Translations under genes and position numbers: made by a program | In this document: in pieces, positions 35,656-45,511 of the stretch | How the letters are laid out: the number at the start of each line of letters is the position of its first letter | Numbering within the stretch: the first letter of the stretch is position 1 | Notes under the pieces: model-generated | Database searches by the model: none | Told to the model about the DNA's origin: nothing | The model's input: only the letters and a program-made list of their open reading frames with translations | NCBI GenBank assembly: GCA_965267425.1 | Contig: OZ253959.1 | Coordinates: forward strand, 1,240,001-1,304,000 | Direction of reading: 5' to 3' | Length of the DNA: 64,000 bases | Origin: G965267425 sp965267425 | Lineage (GTDB): Bacteria > Bacteroidota > Bacteroidia > Flavobacteriales_E > Vicingaceae

Positions 35656-36112
35656 TGAAATTAATTTTGGTTGAAGTTTTGTCTGCGTTTAAATACGCTG
35701 ATTGTTTTATATCCTTAAAGGTGATGTGATGGGCGTTTTGCTGATCATCAAAGTAACTGGTCAGCAAAGTGTTTTTAATCACAATATTATCAGGCGAAGA
35801 TGATATTTTATATTCAATATGCACGTACAAATCATGCCCGTCATCTTCCATTCCTATAATGTCATAATGTGCGTTGACGCGATTGTCTAATTGGAAATGT
35901 GCACGAACGTAATCTTCTAAAGGTTTGGGATTTTCTTTGCTATACTTATAATTGGTTGCGGTGGCATGGGATATAACATATTCTAAATCTTCTATAAATG
36001 TATGTATGGTAATTTCCCAGGCTGAACTATCCTCATTCCATTTCATCTCCGTTATGCTCACATGATATTCATGTGCCAACCCTATTAAAAGTATGCTAAG
36101 TATTGAGACCAC
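35648..36112 (-). CDS. DUF6702-family secreted protein
   Basis: 154 aa starting at a GTG codon. Short hydrophobic N-terminus (~2-13, no lipobox) then AHEYHVSITEMKWNEDSSAW, the start of the DUF6702 pattern, and a beta-rich fold (DGHDLYVHIEYKIS). DUF6702 proteins are commonly encoded next to M1 peptidases in Bacteroidetes, as here with an 8-nt overlap. No biochemical function is known. An alternative start further upstream is blocked by stops. Confidence 0.78.
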   Translation of the reverse strand: MVSILSILLIGLAHEYHVSITEMKWNEDSSAWEITIHTFIEDLEYVISHATATNYKYSKENPKPLEDYVRAHFQLDNRVNAHYDIIGMEDDGHDLYVHIEYKISSSPDNIVIKNTLLTSYFDDQQNAHHITFKDIKQSAYLNADKTSTKINFNE

Positions 36113-36200
36113 GTTGAATTTATTGAGGGCTAAAATATAATTAATTCACCTGCATTCTACAGAAAATATTTCCAACGGTAAATGAAGTGTACGAGAGGTG

Positions 36201-38645
36201 TTATGGATTTCCATTAGGGGAGTAGTGTATCAAATTGGAAAACAATCGATATGCACCTGGAACACCTGCAGGAAGTTGACGAAAAAAGGATATTCCGGTG
36301 TAAATAAAAGATCCTTTGCCATAATCAGCCACCAACAATGCACCTTTCAGTTTTTCTTCACCTTTATCTGACCAGGAAATGAGTGGAGTGAATTCCGGGC
36401 CCCATTCATCTGGAAAATATAGTCCTCGTTCTTGCACCCATGCTTCGAAATCAGTTTCTGAAAGTTTTAATGGTGAATTGAATATTTTGTGCTCAGGAAC
36501 CAGCCATTCCACTTCGGCATATTCATCCGTAACTCGTTTACGGGACAATTGAAGTATATAAGGACTGATTTGTTCCGTATCAATCCGGCGACTTGTATTG
36601 TACTGAACTATGAAATTGCCTCCAGACTCCATGTAGTTTAGAAAAACATTGTGCAATTTGAATAAATCCGGATTGGTATTGTATGCCCTTATCCCACAGA
36701 TTACAGCATCATATTTTTGCAGGGTAGAAGTACTTATTTCTGTTACTTGCAATTCATCAACCTGGTATCCCACCCTTCTTAACGAAGCAACCATTTCATC
36801 TCCCGCTCCAGGAATGTAGGCAATATTCATATTTCCTGGATCAATGTCCACAGACACAAAATTGACTTGATTTTCCTTTAATACCTGAAGTTCTGGAATA
36901 TGATCATAGGTTATTTTTTCAACGTATTTCGTGTATTGAGAACGTGAATCTGAAAACATGGCAACGCATTTGTCTTTTCGATTTGAAGACAATGCTTCAA
37001 CTTCAAATTCAATGGTTTGAAACACACCAGGCACCAGATCTACAGTTACCTTTTCTGGAACTATTCTCCAATGTTTGGTGTCTAAGTTTAATTGTACTTC
37101 ACCGGAAACTGTATCTGAAATACTCTCCAATTTTACTTCAACTTTAGTCTTATTTCCTTTTTTCGTAATGAAAGATTTATCTGAAAAGGAAACCAAAACA
37201 TCAGGTAAAAATGCAACTTCGGCAAATTGCTCTCCTTTCACTCTGTCAACCCATTGGTACTTTACTGGTGATTTAAAAGTGAAGTTGGTATTGGCAATTT
37301 CAATGGTGAGTTTACCTTCGAGTGTGTGAAATAAATTTCCAGGATATTCCATTTGGTAAGAGGTCGGCTCAAACAACCAATCAGGTGGGTAATATTCGAA
37401 GTTATATTCAGTTGCTTGATTATTTATGATGGTTTGATCAATCGAAAAATTCTTTTGATCAATTTGAAGTTGCTTAATGTTCACAGCTTCATTGGAAGGA
37501 TTGATGGCATCCAACGTGAGTTTCATTTCTGCTCCTTTGGTATACTGGTTCTTTTCAGAAGAAAGAGACAAGTAAAGACCGGTGCAATTGAGAATGATTT
37601 CATTTAATATATTGATTTTGAACAGGATGCGACCATCATTGTCCGGTAATTTTTCCAAAAGTTTTTTTAATTTAATCAATGAAGGAATGCTCTTTTCCGG
37701 AGTTTTAATGTCAAACGATTGGATGACCCTTTCAATTTGTTCTTGTATTTCACTGCCTTGAGGATAATCTGTCCAATTCTTTCTACCTGTATTTATACCA
37801 TTGCTTGGAAATGCACCAACATGGTTAATTAGTTGCAGGTATTCGAATTTCTCACCTCGCTGTTTTGCCGAACCAAAGCCCTGACTTTTATGCATGCTGC
37901 GACTTTCCGATGCAATTTCACCATTCCATTTTCCTGTATGCGCATTGTAACCACCTACATCAATTTTTAAGTATGAGCTATCACTTTTCACAAATTCATC
38001 CAAATCCTTTATCCACCATGTGCTTGTGTTGAAATACAGCTGTGATACTTGCCAAGGTTTAACGTTGGGCAAATAGTTAGGATCAGCGGCTTTTTTAAAT
38101 GCTTCTTCAGCCAAAATGGCTGAGGCCGCATGATGACCGTGACCAGCCCTTTTGTTCGGAGGGAAACGGGTAATCATCACATCGGGTTTAAAGTACCGAA
38201 TGGTGTGCACCAATTCTTGCAATACTGTTTCCTTATTCCATTTTTCAAACGTTTCTTCTGAGGTTTTGGAATAACCAAAGTCAAGTGCTGATGTAAAAAA
38301 TTGCTGACCTTGATCTATGGAACGTGCAGCAAGCAGTTCATGTGAACGAATGGCACCCAATAAATCACCTTTTTCTGAGCCAATCAAATTTTGACCGCCA
38401 CTTCCGCGGGTCAGAGAAATATAGGCAGTTTCTGTATAATTGCCATGTTCCAAATAGGAAATCAATCTTGTATTTTCATCATCCGGATGTGCCGCTACGT
38501 AAAGTGCCCTTCTGAAATGCAAGAGACCTTCCAATTCTTGCAATAGATATGATGGAGATTTAGGAGAATGTTGTGCTACAACGTTTCCAGAAACAAAAAT
38601 CAATAAGAACACGCTTATTATACGGAGCGAGTATTGCTTAAACAT
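36201..38645 (-). CDS. Secreted PIG-L family deacetylase with C-terminal amidotransferase-like region
   Basis: 814 aa from the ATG at 38645, which overlaps the upstream dihydroorotase-like gene by 8 nt (ATGTTTAA); a start at 38657 would add four residues. Signal peptide ~1-24. PIG-L zinc motif AHPDDENT (~53-60) and the second histidine motif GHGHHAAS (~170). The middle has beta-sandwich domains and the C-terminal ~230 residues read as a ThuA/glutamine-amidotransferase-like fold (DAVICGIRAYNTN, FIVQYNTS). Probably removes N-acetyl groups from amino sugars in the periplasm; substrate unknown. Confidence 0.88.
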   Translation of the reverse strand: MFKQYSLRIISVFLLIFVSGNVVAQHSPKSPSYLLQELEGLLHFRRALYVAAHPDDENTRLISYLEHGNYTETAYISLTRGSGGQNLIGSEKGDLLGAIRSHELLAARSIDQGQQFFTSALDFGYSKTSEETFEKWNKETVLQELVHTIRYFKPDVMITRFPPNKRAGHGHHAASAILAEEAFKKAADPNYLPNVKPWQVSQLYFNTSTWWIKDLDEFVKSDSSYLKIDVGGYNAHTGKWNGEIASESRSMHKSQGFGSAKQRGEKFEYLQLINHVGAFPSNGINTGRKNWTDYPQGSEIQEQIERVIQSFDIKTPEKSIPSLIKLKKLLEKLPDNDGRILFKINILNEIILNCTGLYLSLSSEKNQYTKGAEMKLTLDAINPSNEAVNIKQLQIDQKNFSIDQTIINNQATEYNFEYYPPDWLFEPTSYQMEYPGNLFHTLEGKLTIEIANTNFTFKSPVKYQWVDRVKGEQFAEVAFLPDVLVSFSDKSFITKKGNKTKVEVKLESISDTVSGEVQLNLDTKHWRIVPEKVTVDLVPGVFQTIEFEVEALSSNRKDKCVAMFSDSRSQYTKYVEKITYDHIPELQVLKENQVNFVSVDIDPGNMNIAYIPGAGDEMVASLRRVGYQVDELQVTEISTSTLQKYDAVICGIRAYNTNPDLFKLHNVFLNYMESGGNFIVQYNTSRRIDTEQISPYILQLSRKRVTDEYAEVEWLVPEHKIFNSPLKLSETDFEAWVQERGLYFPDEWGPEFTPLISWSDKGEEKLKGALLVADYGKGSFIYTGISFFRQLPAGVPGAYRLFSNLIHYSPNGNP

Positions 38646-39921
38646 GGTAAAGACCATTATTGATTATTCCCAATGGTTTCCCAATGAATTTTTTGCCTTC
38701 CAAACCGCTGTTTTTTGACAAAGACAATGAATCTTCTACTTCGTATGTCCATTTAAGTGATGGATTGAAAAGTGTGAGGTCTGCTTGAATTCCTTCTTTT
38801 AAAACATAGTTTGGCAAGCCAAGAATTCTTCTCGGCCCTGTGGTAAATTTGTCAATGATGGCTTCCAATGCTACTTCATCTTCCAAAGCAGTATTGGCGG
38901 CTGCATAGGCGGTTTCCAAATTTATCATACCAAAAGCTGCATGTTCAAATTCACAATCCTTGTTTTCGATGTTTTCAGGTGAATGATCTGAAATAATGGC
39001 ATCAATTTTACCTTGTTTGACAGCTTGAATCAGCTTTTTGGTTTGTCCTTTGGTTCTCAATGGAGGCAATACTTTAAAATGAGAGTTGTAGTCTGACAAT
39101 GCTGAGTCATCCAACAACAATTGGGTACTGCTAATGGCACATGAGATTCCAGGGTTGGTTTTACGAGCTGTCTCTATAAGTTTAATGGAATTTTCGGTGC
39201 TGATATTTGTAAAATGTATTCTGGATTCACAATATTCGGCCAATTTGAGATCTCTACTGACTCCAATTTCTTCCGCCAATGTTGGAATACCTTCCAGTCC
39301 AAGAAGCGTGCTCATTTCTCCTTCATTCATTTGTCCATTTCCCATTAAATCTAAATTATTGGGAAAATGCATGATGAGGCCATCAAAGGTCTTTGAATAA
39401 AGTAGGGCCTTTTTCAACAATAACGAGTTGGAAATGGTTCGTTTGCCATCAGAAAAGGCGTGGGCTCCGGTAGATTTCATATCGTAAAGCTCCGCCAATT
39501 CATCACCCTTCATTCCTTTGGAAACGGCTCCAATGGGAAGAACGGTTACAATGTTTCCATCTGATTTCTTCAACAAGTATTCTATGGATGTCTTAGAATC
39601 CGCCGGCATTTCTTCATTGGGAATTATACATACGGAAGTGAACCCTCCCTGACAAGCAGAAGCCAATCCTGAAGATAAATTTTCCTTGTATTCCATTCCC
39701 GGGTCAGGAATCTGCGCTTGTAAATCAATCCAGCCAGGTGATACATGTAAATTTTTTTCCTCAATCTTATCTGCCTTGGCATCATTGATTTGTCCAATTT
39801 TTGAGATTTTACCATCTCGAATAAGGATGTCACGTTTTTTTAAATGCCACTCAGAACCGGGATCTACGATTCGAACATTTTTTAGTAAAACACGTGATGC
39901 TGTTTTTATCTTCATTTCCAA
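38638..39921 (-). CDS. Dihydroorotase-like amidohydrolase lacking the HxH metal site
   Basis: 427 aa, amidohydrolase TIM barrel with DHOase features: SPGWIDLQAQIPDPG (~61-75), GGFTSVCIIPN, IHFTNIST (~237) and ISDHSPENIENKD (~305). In active DHOases the strand-1 motif is DxHxH; here it is DLQAQ (Q68, Q70), so the paired metal ligands are missing. Such non-catalytic PyrC homologues (often called PyrC' or PyrX-type) are known in several bacteria, sometimes as a structural partner of aspartate transcarbamoylase; that role is an inference here. Overlaps the BatA-domain gene by 10 nt. Confidence 0.88.
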   Translation of the reverse strand: MEMKIKTASRVLLKNVRIVDPGSEWHLKKRDILIRDGKISKIGQINDAKADKIEEKNLHVSPGWIDLQAQIPDPGMEYKENLSSGLASACQGGFTSVCIIPNEEMPADSKTSIEYLLKKSDGNIVTVLPIGAVSKGMKGDELAELYDMKSTGAHAFSDGKRTISNSLLLKKALLYSKTFDGLIMHFPNNLDLMGNGQMNEGEMSTLLGLEGIPTLAEEIGVSRDLKLAEYCESRIHFTNISTENSIKLIETARKTNPGISCAISSTQLLLDDSALSDYNSHFKVLPPLRTKGQTKKLIQAVKQGKIDAIISDHSPENIENKDCEFEHAAFGMINLETAYAAANTALEDEVALEAIIDKFTTGPRRILGLPNYVLKEGIQADLTLFNPSLKWTYEVEDSLSLSKNSGLEGKKFIGKPLGIINNGLYHV

Positions 39922-41930
39922 AATCGGATTATCAATGATTCACACAGTAAAAATAAAAGAGTTATGATAATGCATAACGACCAATATTCTTTTTTTAAAA
40001 CAGAAGCAATGCTTTTGTCAATCGATTTCAAGTTATCTGGCTCCCAGGTATGAATGGATTGGAAACCCAATTCATTAAAGTATCCGGCCAATTCATCATT
40101 CGGCCAATACGCCATAGAAGATTCATTTCGATTGTAATTCAAAGAAATGACACCTAAGTCTTCCGATTCTGAAGACACATGGAAATGCCCGTGCTTTTTA
40201 ATTTGATCATGTAAAAATAGATGGAGTTTATTGCCTTGTGTTTTTGTGCGAGGAATAAAGTCAATGGACTCATTACGCACGTGAACGACTTCATTTGAAT
40301 TGTTGCTAACTCCGGCTCCAATCCAAATGGATTCATCGATGAAAGAGTAACTTGGTGATTGCATTTTTGCATACAATGCTATGTTGTAAATCGAAGGAAC
40401 AAAAAGGGAATGTTGGCTAAAATTCGATGCCGGTTTATGTATCATTCCATGAAACAAATACAAATGTCCTTCTTCAATGGCGTAATTACTCAGAAAAGTA
40501 TACCCGTTAATGGTAGTCATGATTTTTTCAGAAGGACTTGTTGAACTTCCCAATGGTTGCAACGAAATACTGACATATGGCAAATTCATATTTTTTGGTG
40601 TTTCGCTGAACACATTTCGCAATAGAAAACTTTCAAGGTTCAATTGATCAATGGCTACTTTTCCGGTATCCCGAATAGCATTCAATGACAATCCAAACAT
40701 GTCATTGATATTTTGTATGTCTTCCATTTGCGTTTGATTATCCGGAATGTAGACCACCGTTCCACCACCCTTGGTAAAGGAGCTCAAATGATTCATCAAT
40801 CCTGAGGACATTGAACCAATTCCATCCAGAATGATCATTTCATTTTTGGTAAGGTCTTCTGGGGTCACCTGTTCTGGCCTTCTTGCAATGTATTCCGTGC
40901 TGGAATCTGTAGAAAACAAAATGTCGATTGACGGGTTAGACTCTCTCCCATAAATGTAAAGCACCTTGGTTATGGAATCCAACGTGTATGAAAAGAAAAA
41001 TTTGTCGTCGAATGTAACTGGAAAATCCTCAATGCTGATGGTACCAAGGTATTTTCCCTTTGAGGCATTATCATAAGAAAGAATGAGTTCGGAAGAACTT
41101 TTTGCCGGGACATTGGTGGTAGCCTGTGATTTGACTTGCCCATTTAGTGTCAAAATAACCGGAACATTCAATCGATCTTCGTCACCGTCGTTGGTTAATT
41201 TAATGTGAATATTTTCTATTCTGTCTTGAAGCCGAATCGGAAATTCAAACCAACATGAATCAATATATACGTTGTTTACGGTGTTGTTTTGAACAGGAAT
41301 GATGGTAAGTTGTGCTAAATTGCTGTCACCGGATGGTTCGATTTCCGAAAAATTTCCTGATTGAAAATCTGAAATTAAAAAGATTTGATCCAGGTGTTCA
41401 GCATTGGTCGCCAATCGGTCCATAATATCTTGAATCGATTTTCCTGATGGTGAAATGTCGATTTCATTGCAAAATCGTTCGAAGGTTTCGGCATTTAATT
41501 TTTGAGCATGTCTATTTTCAAAATCATTCGTCAGTAGATATAATTCATCGGAAATGTTAAATGAACCAGCTATTTGCTTTGCAATATTTACTGACGTTTG
41601 CAATAAGCTTACATTATCAGCTGTATTTTCCATGCTGAACGAATTGTCAATGTATATACCAATTCGCTGGTTTTTTTGATTTAGATCACCTTCTGAGATA
41701 AACGGTTGAGCAAATGCCAGGATAAGAAATACGAATGCCAGAATACGACAAAAAAGTAAGAGTAAGTTTTTTAAGCGATTTCTGGCTTTTGTTTGAATTT
41801 CGATGTCCTTGAGAAACTGGACATTGGAAAACCAGATTTTTTTAAATTTTCGGAAATTAAATAAGTGGATGATTACCGGAATAGCAACGGCCGCAAGGGC
41901 ATACAATAACTCTGGGTAAACGAATTTCAT
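39912..41930 (-). CDS. BatA N-terminal-domain / vWA membrane protein
   Basis: 672 aa. Starts with the BatA/aerotolerance N-terminal hairpin (MKFVYPELLYALAAVAIPVI then IHLFNFRKFKKIWFSNVQFL), TM ~55-75, then a vWA-like domain with IDNSFSM (~90-96), long extracytoplasmic region, and a C-terminal TM ~650-668. This is a distinct paralogue of the bat proteins, encoded away from the bat operon, and first in a five-gene group with the DHOase-like, PIG-L, DUF6702 and M1 genes. Promoter element at 41938-41945. Function unknown; probably a membrane partner protein. Confidence 0.85.
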   Translation of the reverse strand: MKFVYPELLYALAAVAIPVIIHLFNFRKFKKIWFSNVQFLKDIEIQTKARNRLKNLLLLFCRILAFVFLILAFAQPFISEGDLNQKNQRIGIYIDNSFSMENTADNVSLLQTSVNIAKQIAGSFNISDELYLLTNDFENRHAQKLNAETFERFCNEIDISPSGKSIQDIMDRLATNAEHLDQIFLISDFQSGNFSEIEPSGDSNLAQLTIIPVQNNTVNNVYIDSCWFEFPIRLQDRIENIHIKLTNDGDEDRLNVPVILTLNGQVKSQATTNVPAKSSSELILSYDNASKGKYLGTISIEDFPVTFDDKFFFSYTLDSITKVLYIYGRESNPSIDILFSTDSSTEYIARRPEQVTPEDLTKNEMIILDGIGSMSSGLMNHLSSFTKGGGTVVYIPDNQTQMEDIQNINDMFGLSLNAIRDTGKVAIDQLNLESFLLRNVFSETPKNMNLPYVSISLQPLGSSTSPSEKIMTTINGYTFLSNYAIEEGHLYLFHGMIHKPASNFSQHSLFVPSIYNIALYAKMQSPSYSFIDESIWIGAGVSNNSNEVVHVRNESIDFIPRTKTQGNKLHLFLHDQIKKHGHFHVSSESEDLGVISLNYNRNESSMAYWPNDELAGYFNELGFQSIHTWEPDNLKSIDKSIASVLKKEYWSLCIIITLLFLLCESLIIRFWK

Positions 41931-41937
41931 TAAAGCG

Positions 41938-41945
41938 CAAAATTA
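41938..41945 (-). promoter_or_regulatory. -7 element of the BatA-like/DHOase-like/PIG-L group
   Basis: TAATTTTG followed by CGC on the minus strand, 7 nt before the ATG at 41930. It mirrors the element of the divergent S46 gene. Confidence 0.5.
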
Positions 41946-42051
41946 GTAAATCTTTTTTACTCATTTCAAATGTTGAAAATTTCATTTTTAAACCATTGAT
42001 CATGCCATTTGACCGTACAAAATTTAGATTTCATGAATAGAAATTAAATGC

Positions 42052-42059
42052 TAATTTTG
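42052..42059 (+). promoter_or_regulatory. -7 element of the S46 peptidase gene
   Basis: TAATTTTG followed by TGCGC, 26 nt before the ATG at 42086. With the element at 41938 it forms a near-perfect inverted repeat flanking the divergent intergenic region. Confidence 0.55.
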
Positions 42060-42085
42060 TGCGCCAAATTCTTAAACCCTTTAGA

Positions 42086-44290
42086 ATGAAAAAATTAGCA
42101 GGATTATTACTGGTTATCGCGTTTGGTTCAAGTACCTTATTTGCAAACGAAGGAATGTGGTTACCATTATTGGTTAAAAGACTGAATTACAACGATATGC
42201 AAAAAGCCGGTTGCCAGTTGACCGCAGAAGAAATTTATGACATAAACAAAGCTTCTTTAAAAGATGCCATCATTGTATTAAACGGTGGTTCTTGTACGGC
42301 GGAATTGATATCTGCGGAAGGGTTGCTATTGACAAATCATCACTGTGCTTATGGTGTAATCCAAAGTCATTCTGTTGAAGCGGGTACAGATTACCTAACG
42401 GATGGATTTTGGGCAATGAATAAAGAAGAAGAGGTAAATGCTCCCGGCATGACGGCTTCGAGATTGGTAAGAATAGAAGATGTCACGGACAAAGTGGTTG
42501 GTGAATTAAACGATGAAATGTCTGAAGATGAGCGTTCCAAAGCGATAGCAAAAGTTGCTGACAGCTTGGCAAAATTGGCTACTAAAGAGGATTCATTGTT
42601 AGACGCAAGAGTAAAGAGCTTTTTTGCTGGTAACCAATTTTACCTGTTTGTATATGAAACGTTTAAAGATGTACGATTGGTAGCTGCGCCGCCAGAAGCT
42701 ATTGGAAAGTATGGTGGAGATACAGATAACTGGATGTGGCCAAGACACACCGGAGATTTTTCATTGTTGAGAATTTATGCTGGTGAAAATAATCGTCCTG
42801 CAGATTATAGCAAAGACAACAAACCTTATGTTCCAAAGCATCATTTGCCTATTTCATTGACCGGGATTTCTCAAAATGATTTTGCCATGATTATGGGTTA
42901 TCCTGGATCAACGAAAAGATACTTGACCAGCTATGGAATACGAAATGACATCAACAGTGTGCATAAAGCCAGAATTTCTGTTAGAGAGGAGAAGTTGGGT
43001 ATTTACGATGAGGCCATGTCTGCAGATAAAGATGTTCGCCTTCAATATGCTTCCAAATATGCCAGGATTAGCAATTACTACAAAAATTCCATAGGAATGG
43101 TTAGGGCATTGAAAAAGCTCAGAGTTGAAGAATTGAAAAAAGAGGAAGAAGATGCATTTCAAAAATGGATTGCCGAATCAGATGATCGAAAAAAGAAATA
43201 CGGAGATGCGTTACAGATGATTGAAAAATCACTTGAAAGCAGTGCGGATGTGCAGGTGGCCAGATGGTTCTTTTTAGAAGCGCTTTATTTTTCTGAAACA
43301 TTTAGCATGGGTTGGAGAATGCACGGCATGTATGATATGTTGGCAAAAGCGAAAGAAGAAGAAGTACCACAGGAAAAAATCAATCAGGCCGCTGCCAGTG
43401 TTCAGAAAAGGGCTGATAAATTCTTTAGAGATTATTATCAGCCATTGGACAGAAAGGCTTTTGCAGCTACGTTAAAAATTTATGCTGAGCAGGTAAAACC
43501 TGAATTTCATCCATCATACATTGCCACCATTAATAAAAAGTACAAAGGTGATTACAACAAGTATGTAGATGCCATTTATGCAAAGTCAATATTGCCTGAT
43601 GAAGGTAAAATGAAGGCATTCTTAGAAGATCCAGATGTTAAGACATTGGAAAAGGATCCTTTGTTTCAATTGATTGAAGAATCAAGATCACTTTATTTTA
43701 ACAAGATTCGTCCGGCTTTATCGTCTAAAGAATTAAACAAAGGAAGAAGGCTATTTATTGCCGGATTAATGGAGATGCAACCAGAAAGAAAGTTTTATCC
43801 AGATGCCAACAGCACAATGAGGCTTACTTATGGTAATGTAGGGGATTATGAAGCAAGAGATGCTGTGCAATATGATTATTATACTACGTTGGAAGGAGTC
43901 ATGGAAAAAGAAGATCCTTCAAACAGAGAATTTATTGTTCCGGCAAAACTGAAAGAATTGTATGACAACAAAGATTATGGAAGGTATGGTACGGAAGGTC
44001 AATTGATGGTGAATTTCATCACCAATAATGACATTACTGGAGGGAATTCAGGAAGCCCGGTTATTAATGGTAGAGGGGAGTTGATTGGATGTGCGTTTGA
44101 CGGTAATTGGGAAGCCATGAGTGGAGATGTAGCGTTTGAGCATAATTTGCAAAGAACAATTGTTGTGGATGTCAGGTATATATTGTTTGTCATTGACAAA
44201 TTTGCAGGTGCGGGACATTTGGTTGAGGAAATGGATCTGGTAGAATTTGATAAATCTGCGGCTGTTGAAAAAGCACCAACAGCTGAATAG
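42086..44290 (+). CDS. S46-family dipeptidyl peptidase (DPP7-like)
   Basis: 734 aa from the ATG at 42086, where a clean signal peptide begins (to FANEG); the upstream GTG at 42059 overlaps the promoter and is rejected. Catalytic His in LLTNHHCAYG (H85) and Ser in TGGNSGSPV (~653). The S1-determining residue after FD is Gly (CAFDGNWE), as in DPP7, whereas DPP11 has Arg there (from memory). Predicted periplasmic enzyme releasing dipeptides with hydrophobic P1 residues for amino-acid nutrition. Separated from rpoD by 224 nt. Confidence 0.95.
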   Translation: MKKLAGLLLVIAFGSSTLFANEGMWLPLLVKRLNYNDMQKAGCQLTAEEIYDINKASLKDAIIVLNGGSCTAELISAEGLLLTNHHCAYGVIQSHSVEAGTDYLTDGFWAMNKEEEVNAPGMTASRLVRIEDVTDKVVGELNDEMSEDERSKAIAKVADSLAKLATKEDSLLDARVKSFFAGNQFYLFVYETFKDVRLVAAPPEAIGKYGGDTDNWMWPRHTGDFSLLRIYAGENNRPADYSKDNKPYVPKHHLPISLTGISQNDFAMIMGYPGSTKRYLTSYGIRNDINSVHKARISVREEKLGIYDEAMSADKDVRLQYASKYARISNYYKNSIGMVRALKKLRVEELKKEEEDAFQKWIAESDDRKKKYGDALQMIEKSLESSADVQVARWFFLEALYFSETFSMGWRMHGMYDMLAKAKEEEVPQEKINQAAASVQKRADKFFRDYYQPLDRKAFAATLKIYAEQVKPEFHPSYIATINKKYKGDYNKYVDAIYAKSILPDEGKMKAFLEDPDVKTLEKDPLFQLIEESRSLYFNKIRPALSSKELNKGRRLFIAGLMEMQPERKFYPDANSTMRLTYGNVGDYEARDAVQYDYYTTLEGVMEKEDPSNREFIVPAKLKELYDNKDYGRYGTEGQLMVNFITNNDITGGNSGSPVINGRGELIGCAFDGNWEAMSGDVAFEHNLQRTIVVDVRYILFVIDKFAGAGHLVEEMDLVEFDKSAAVEKAPTAE

Positions 44291-44366
44291 CATTCCCAGA
44301 TAAATGGCTGCATGCTTCAGAATTGTCACAGATAACTGCCTTGCTTCCTAACATATAGAAAATTGA

Positions 44367-44388
44367 AAGGAATAAAATGATATTCCTT
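44367..44388. repeat. Inverted repeat between S46 gene and rpoD
   Basis: AAGGAATA (44367-44374), loop of 6, TATTCCTT (44381-44388), followed within 10 nt by a third AGGAAT. No T-run, so a weak terminator, an operator, or part of the rpoD leader. The remaining bases of this 224-nt gap hold no recognisable gene. Confidence 0.35.
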
Positions 44389-44514
44389 GACTATATAGGA
44401 ATGAAAGAATTTAACATTATTTAACAGGTTCAGAAGAAACTATTGGGTGCATTTATACGTTATAATTTAAAAGTTGCACAGTTTTTGATAGGTAATTAGG
44501 TAAAAAGTAATAAA

Positions 44515-45378
44515 ATGAGACAATTAAAAATCAGCCAGCAAATAACGAAAAGGGAAAGTAAGTCACTTGAAAAGTACTTGCAGGATGTTTCAAGAGAGGA
44601 AATGATTACGGCTGAAGAAGAAGTTGAATTGGCACAACGAATTCAAAACAACGACGAAGAAGCGTTGAACAAATTGATTCGAGCCAATTTACGTTTTGTA
44701 ATCAGTGTTGCGAAGCAATATCAGAATACGGGTCTTACATTGGAAGATTTGATCAATGAAGGAAATCTTGGATTGATTGAGGCTGCCAAACGTTATGACC
44801 ATACCAAAGGATTTAAGTTTATCTCTTACGCAGTATGGTGGATTCGACAAAGTATTTTGAAAGCTGCTGCAGATAATTCCAGAACGATTCGTCTTCCTCA
44901 TAACCGTTTGGGTGAAATACAAAAAATCAATAAAGCTTCTATTGAGTTTGAACAACAAAATGAAAGACCACCTACTGCTGAAGAGTTAAGCGATTTAGTA
45001 GAAATGGAGTTGGACAAAGTGGAGAACTCACTTAAAATGTCCAAGAAGCAAGTATCCTTTGATGCACCTATGGTGAATGACGATGATAGCGATAGCTTAA
45101 TTAGCGTACTTGAGAATACAGACACGAAAGCTCCTAACCATCAGTTGATGCATGAATCATTGGCCAGGGATTTGGAACGCTCCTTGCAATACCTAAAAGG
45201 AATTGAAGCTGAAGTGATTCGAGCATTCTTTGGACTGGAAGGAAGAGCTGAAATGACACTTGAAGAAATCGGAATTAACTACGGTTTAACAAGAGAACGC
45301 ATCAGACAAATTAAAGAACGAGGACTGCGAAGATTGAGACGCTTATCGCGTACCAACAATTTACAGACTTACCTGTAA
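44515..45378 (+). CDS. rpoD: Primary RNA polymerase sigma factor (Bacteroidetes type)
   Basis: 287 aa, the short form lacking region 1.1 that is normal in Bacteroidetes. Region 1.2 starts DVSREEMITAEEEVELAQRI; region 2 has DLINEGNLGLIEAAKRYDH and FISYAVWWIRQSI; region 3 EEQ...RPPTAEEL; region 4.2 TLEEIGINYGLTRERIRQI. It directs transcription from TTTG / TAnnTTTG promoters, which occur throughout this window. Preceded by a 224-nt gap and followed by a hairpin terminator. Confidence 0.97.
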   Translation: MRQLKISQQITKRESKSLEKYLQDVSREEMITAEEEVELAQRIQNNDEEALNKLIRANLRFVISVAKQYQNTGLTLEDLINEGNLGLIEAAKRYDHTKGFKFISYAVWWIRQSILKAAADNSRTIRLPHNRLGEIQKINKASIEFEQQNERPPTAEELSDLVEMELDKVENSLKMSKKQVSFDAPMVNDDDSDSLISVLENTDTKAPNHQLMHESLARDLERSLQYLKGIEAEVIRAFFGLEGRAEMTLEEIGINYGLTRERIRQIKERGLRRLRRLSRTNNLQTYL

Positions 45379-45396
45379 ACGCAGATAATTCATAAC

Positions 45397-45441
45397 AAAA
45401 GCCATTCTTTGAAAATTATTGTTTCATCGAATGGCTTTTTT
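45397..45441 (+). terminator. Intrinsic terminator after rpoD
   Basis: Stem AAAAGCCATTC (45397-45407) with GAATGGCTTTT (45429-45439), a 21-nt loop, and a plus-strand T-run. It starts 19 nt after the rpoD stop. Confidence 0.8.
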
Positions 45442-45511
45442 GTTTTGAGCAATAAAATGAATCCTATAAAATGATTATCATTGACATCAATAATTAATTT
45501 TTAGCGCAAAA

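Noticed and set aside
42059..42085. GTG start at 42059 for the S46 peptidase
   Set aside because: It lies at the end of the -7 element and would put residues before a complete signal peptide.
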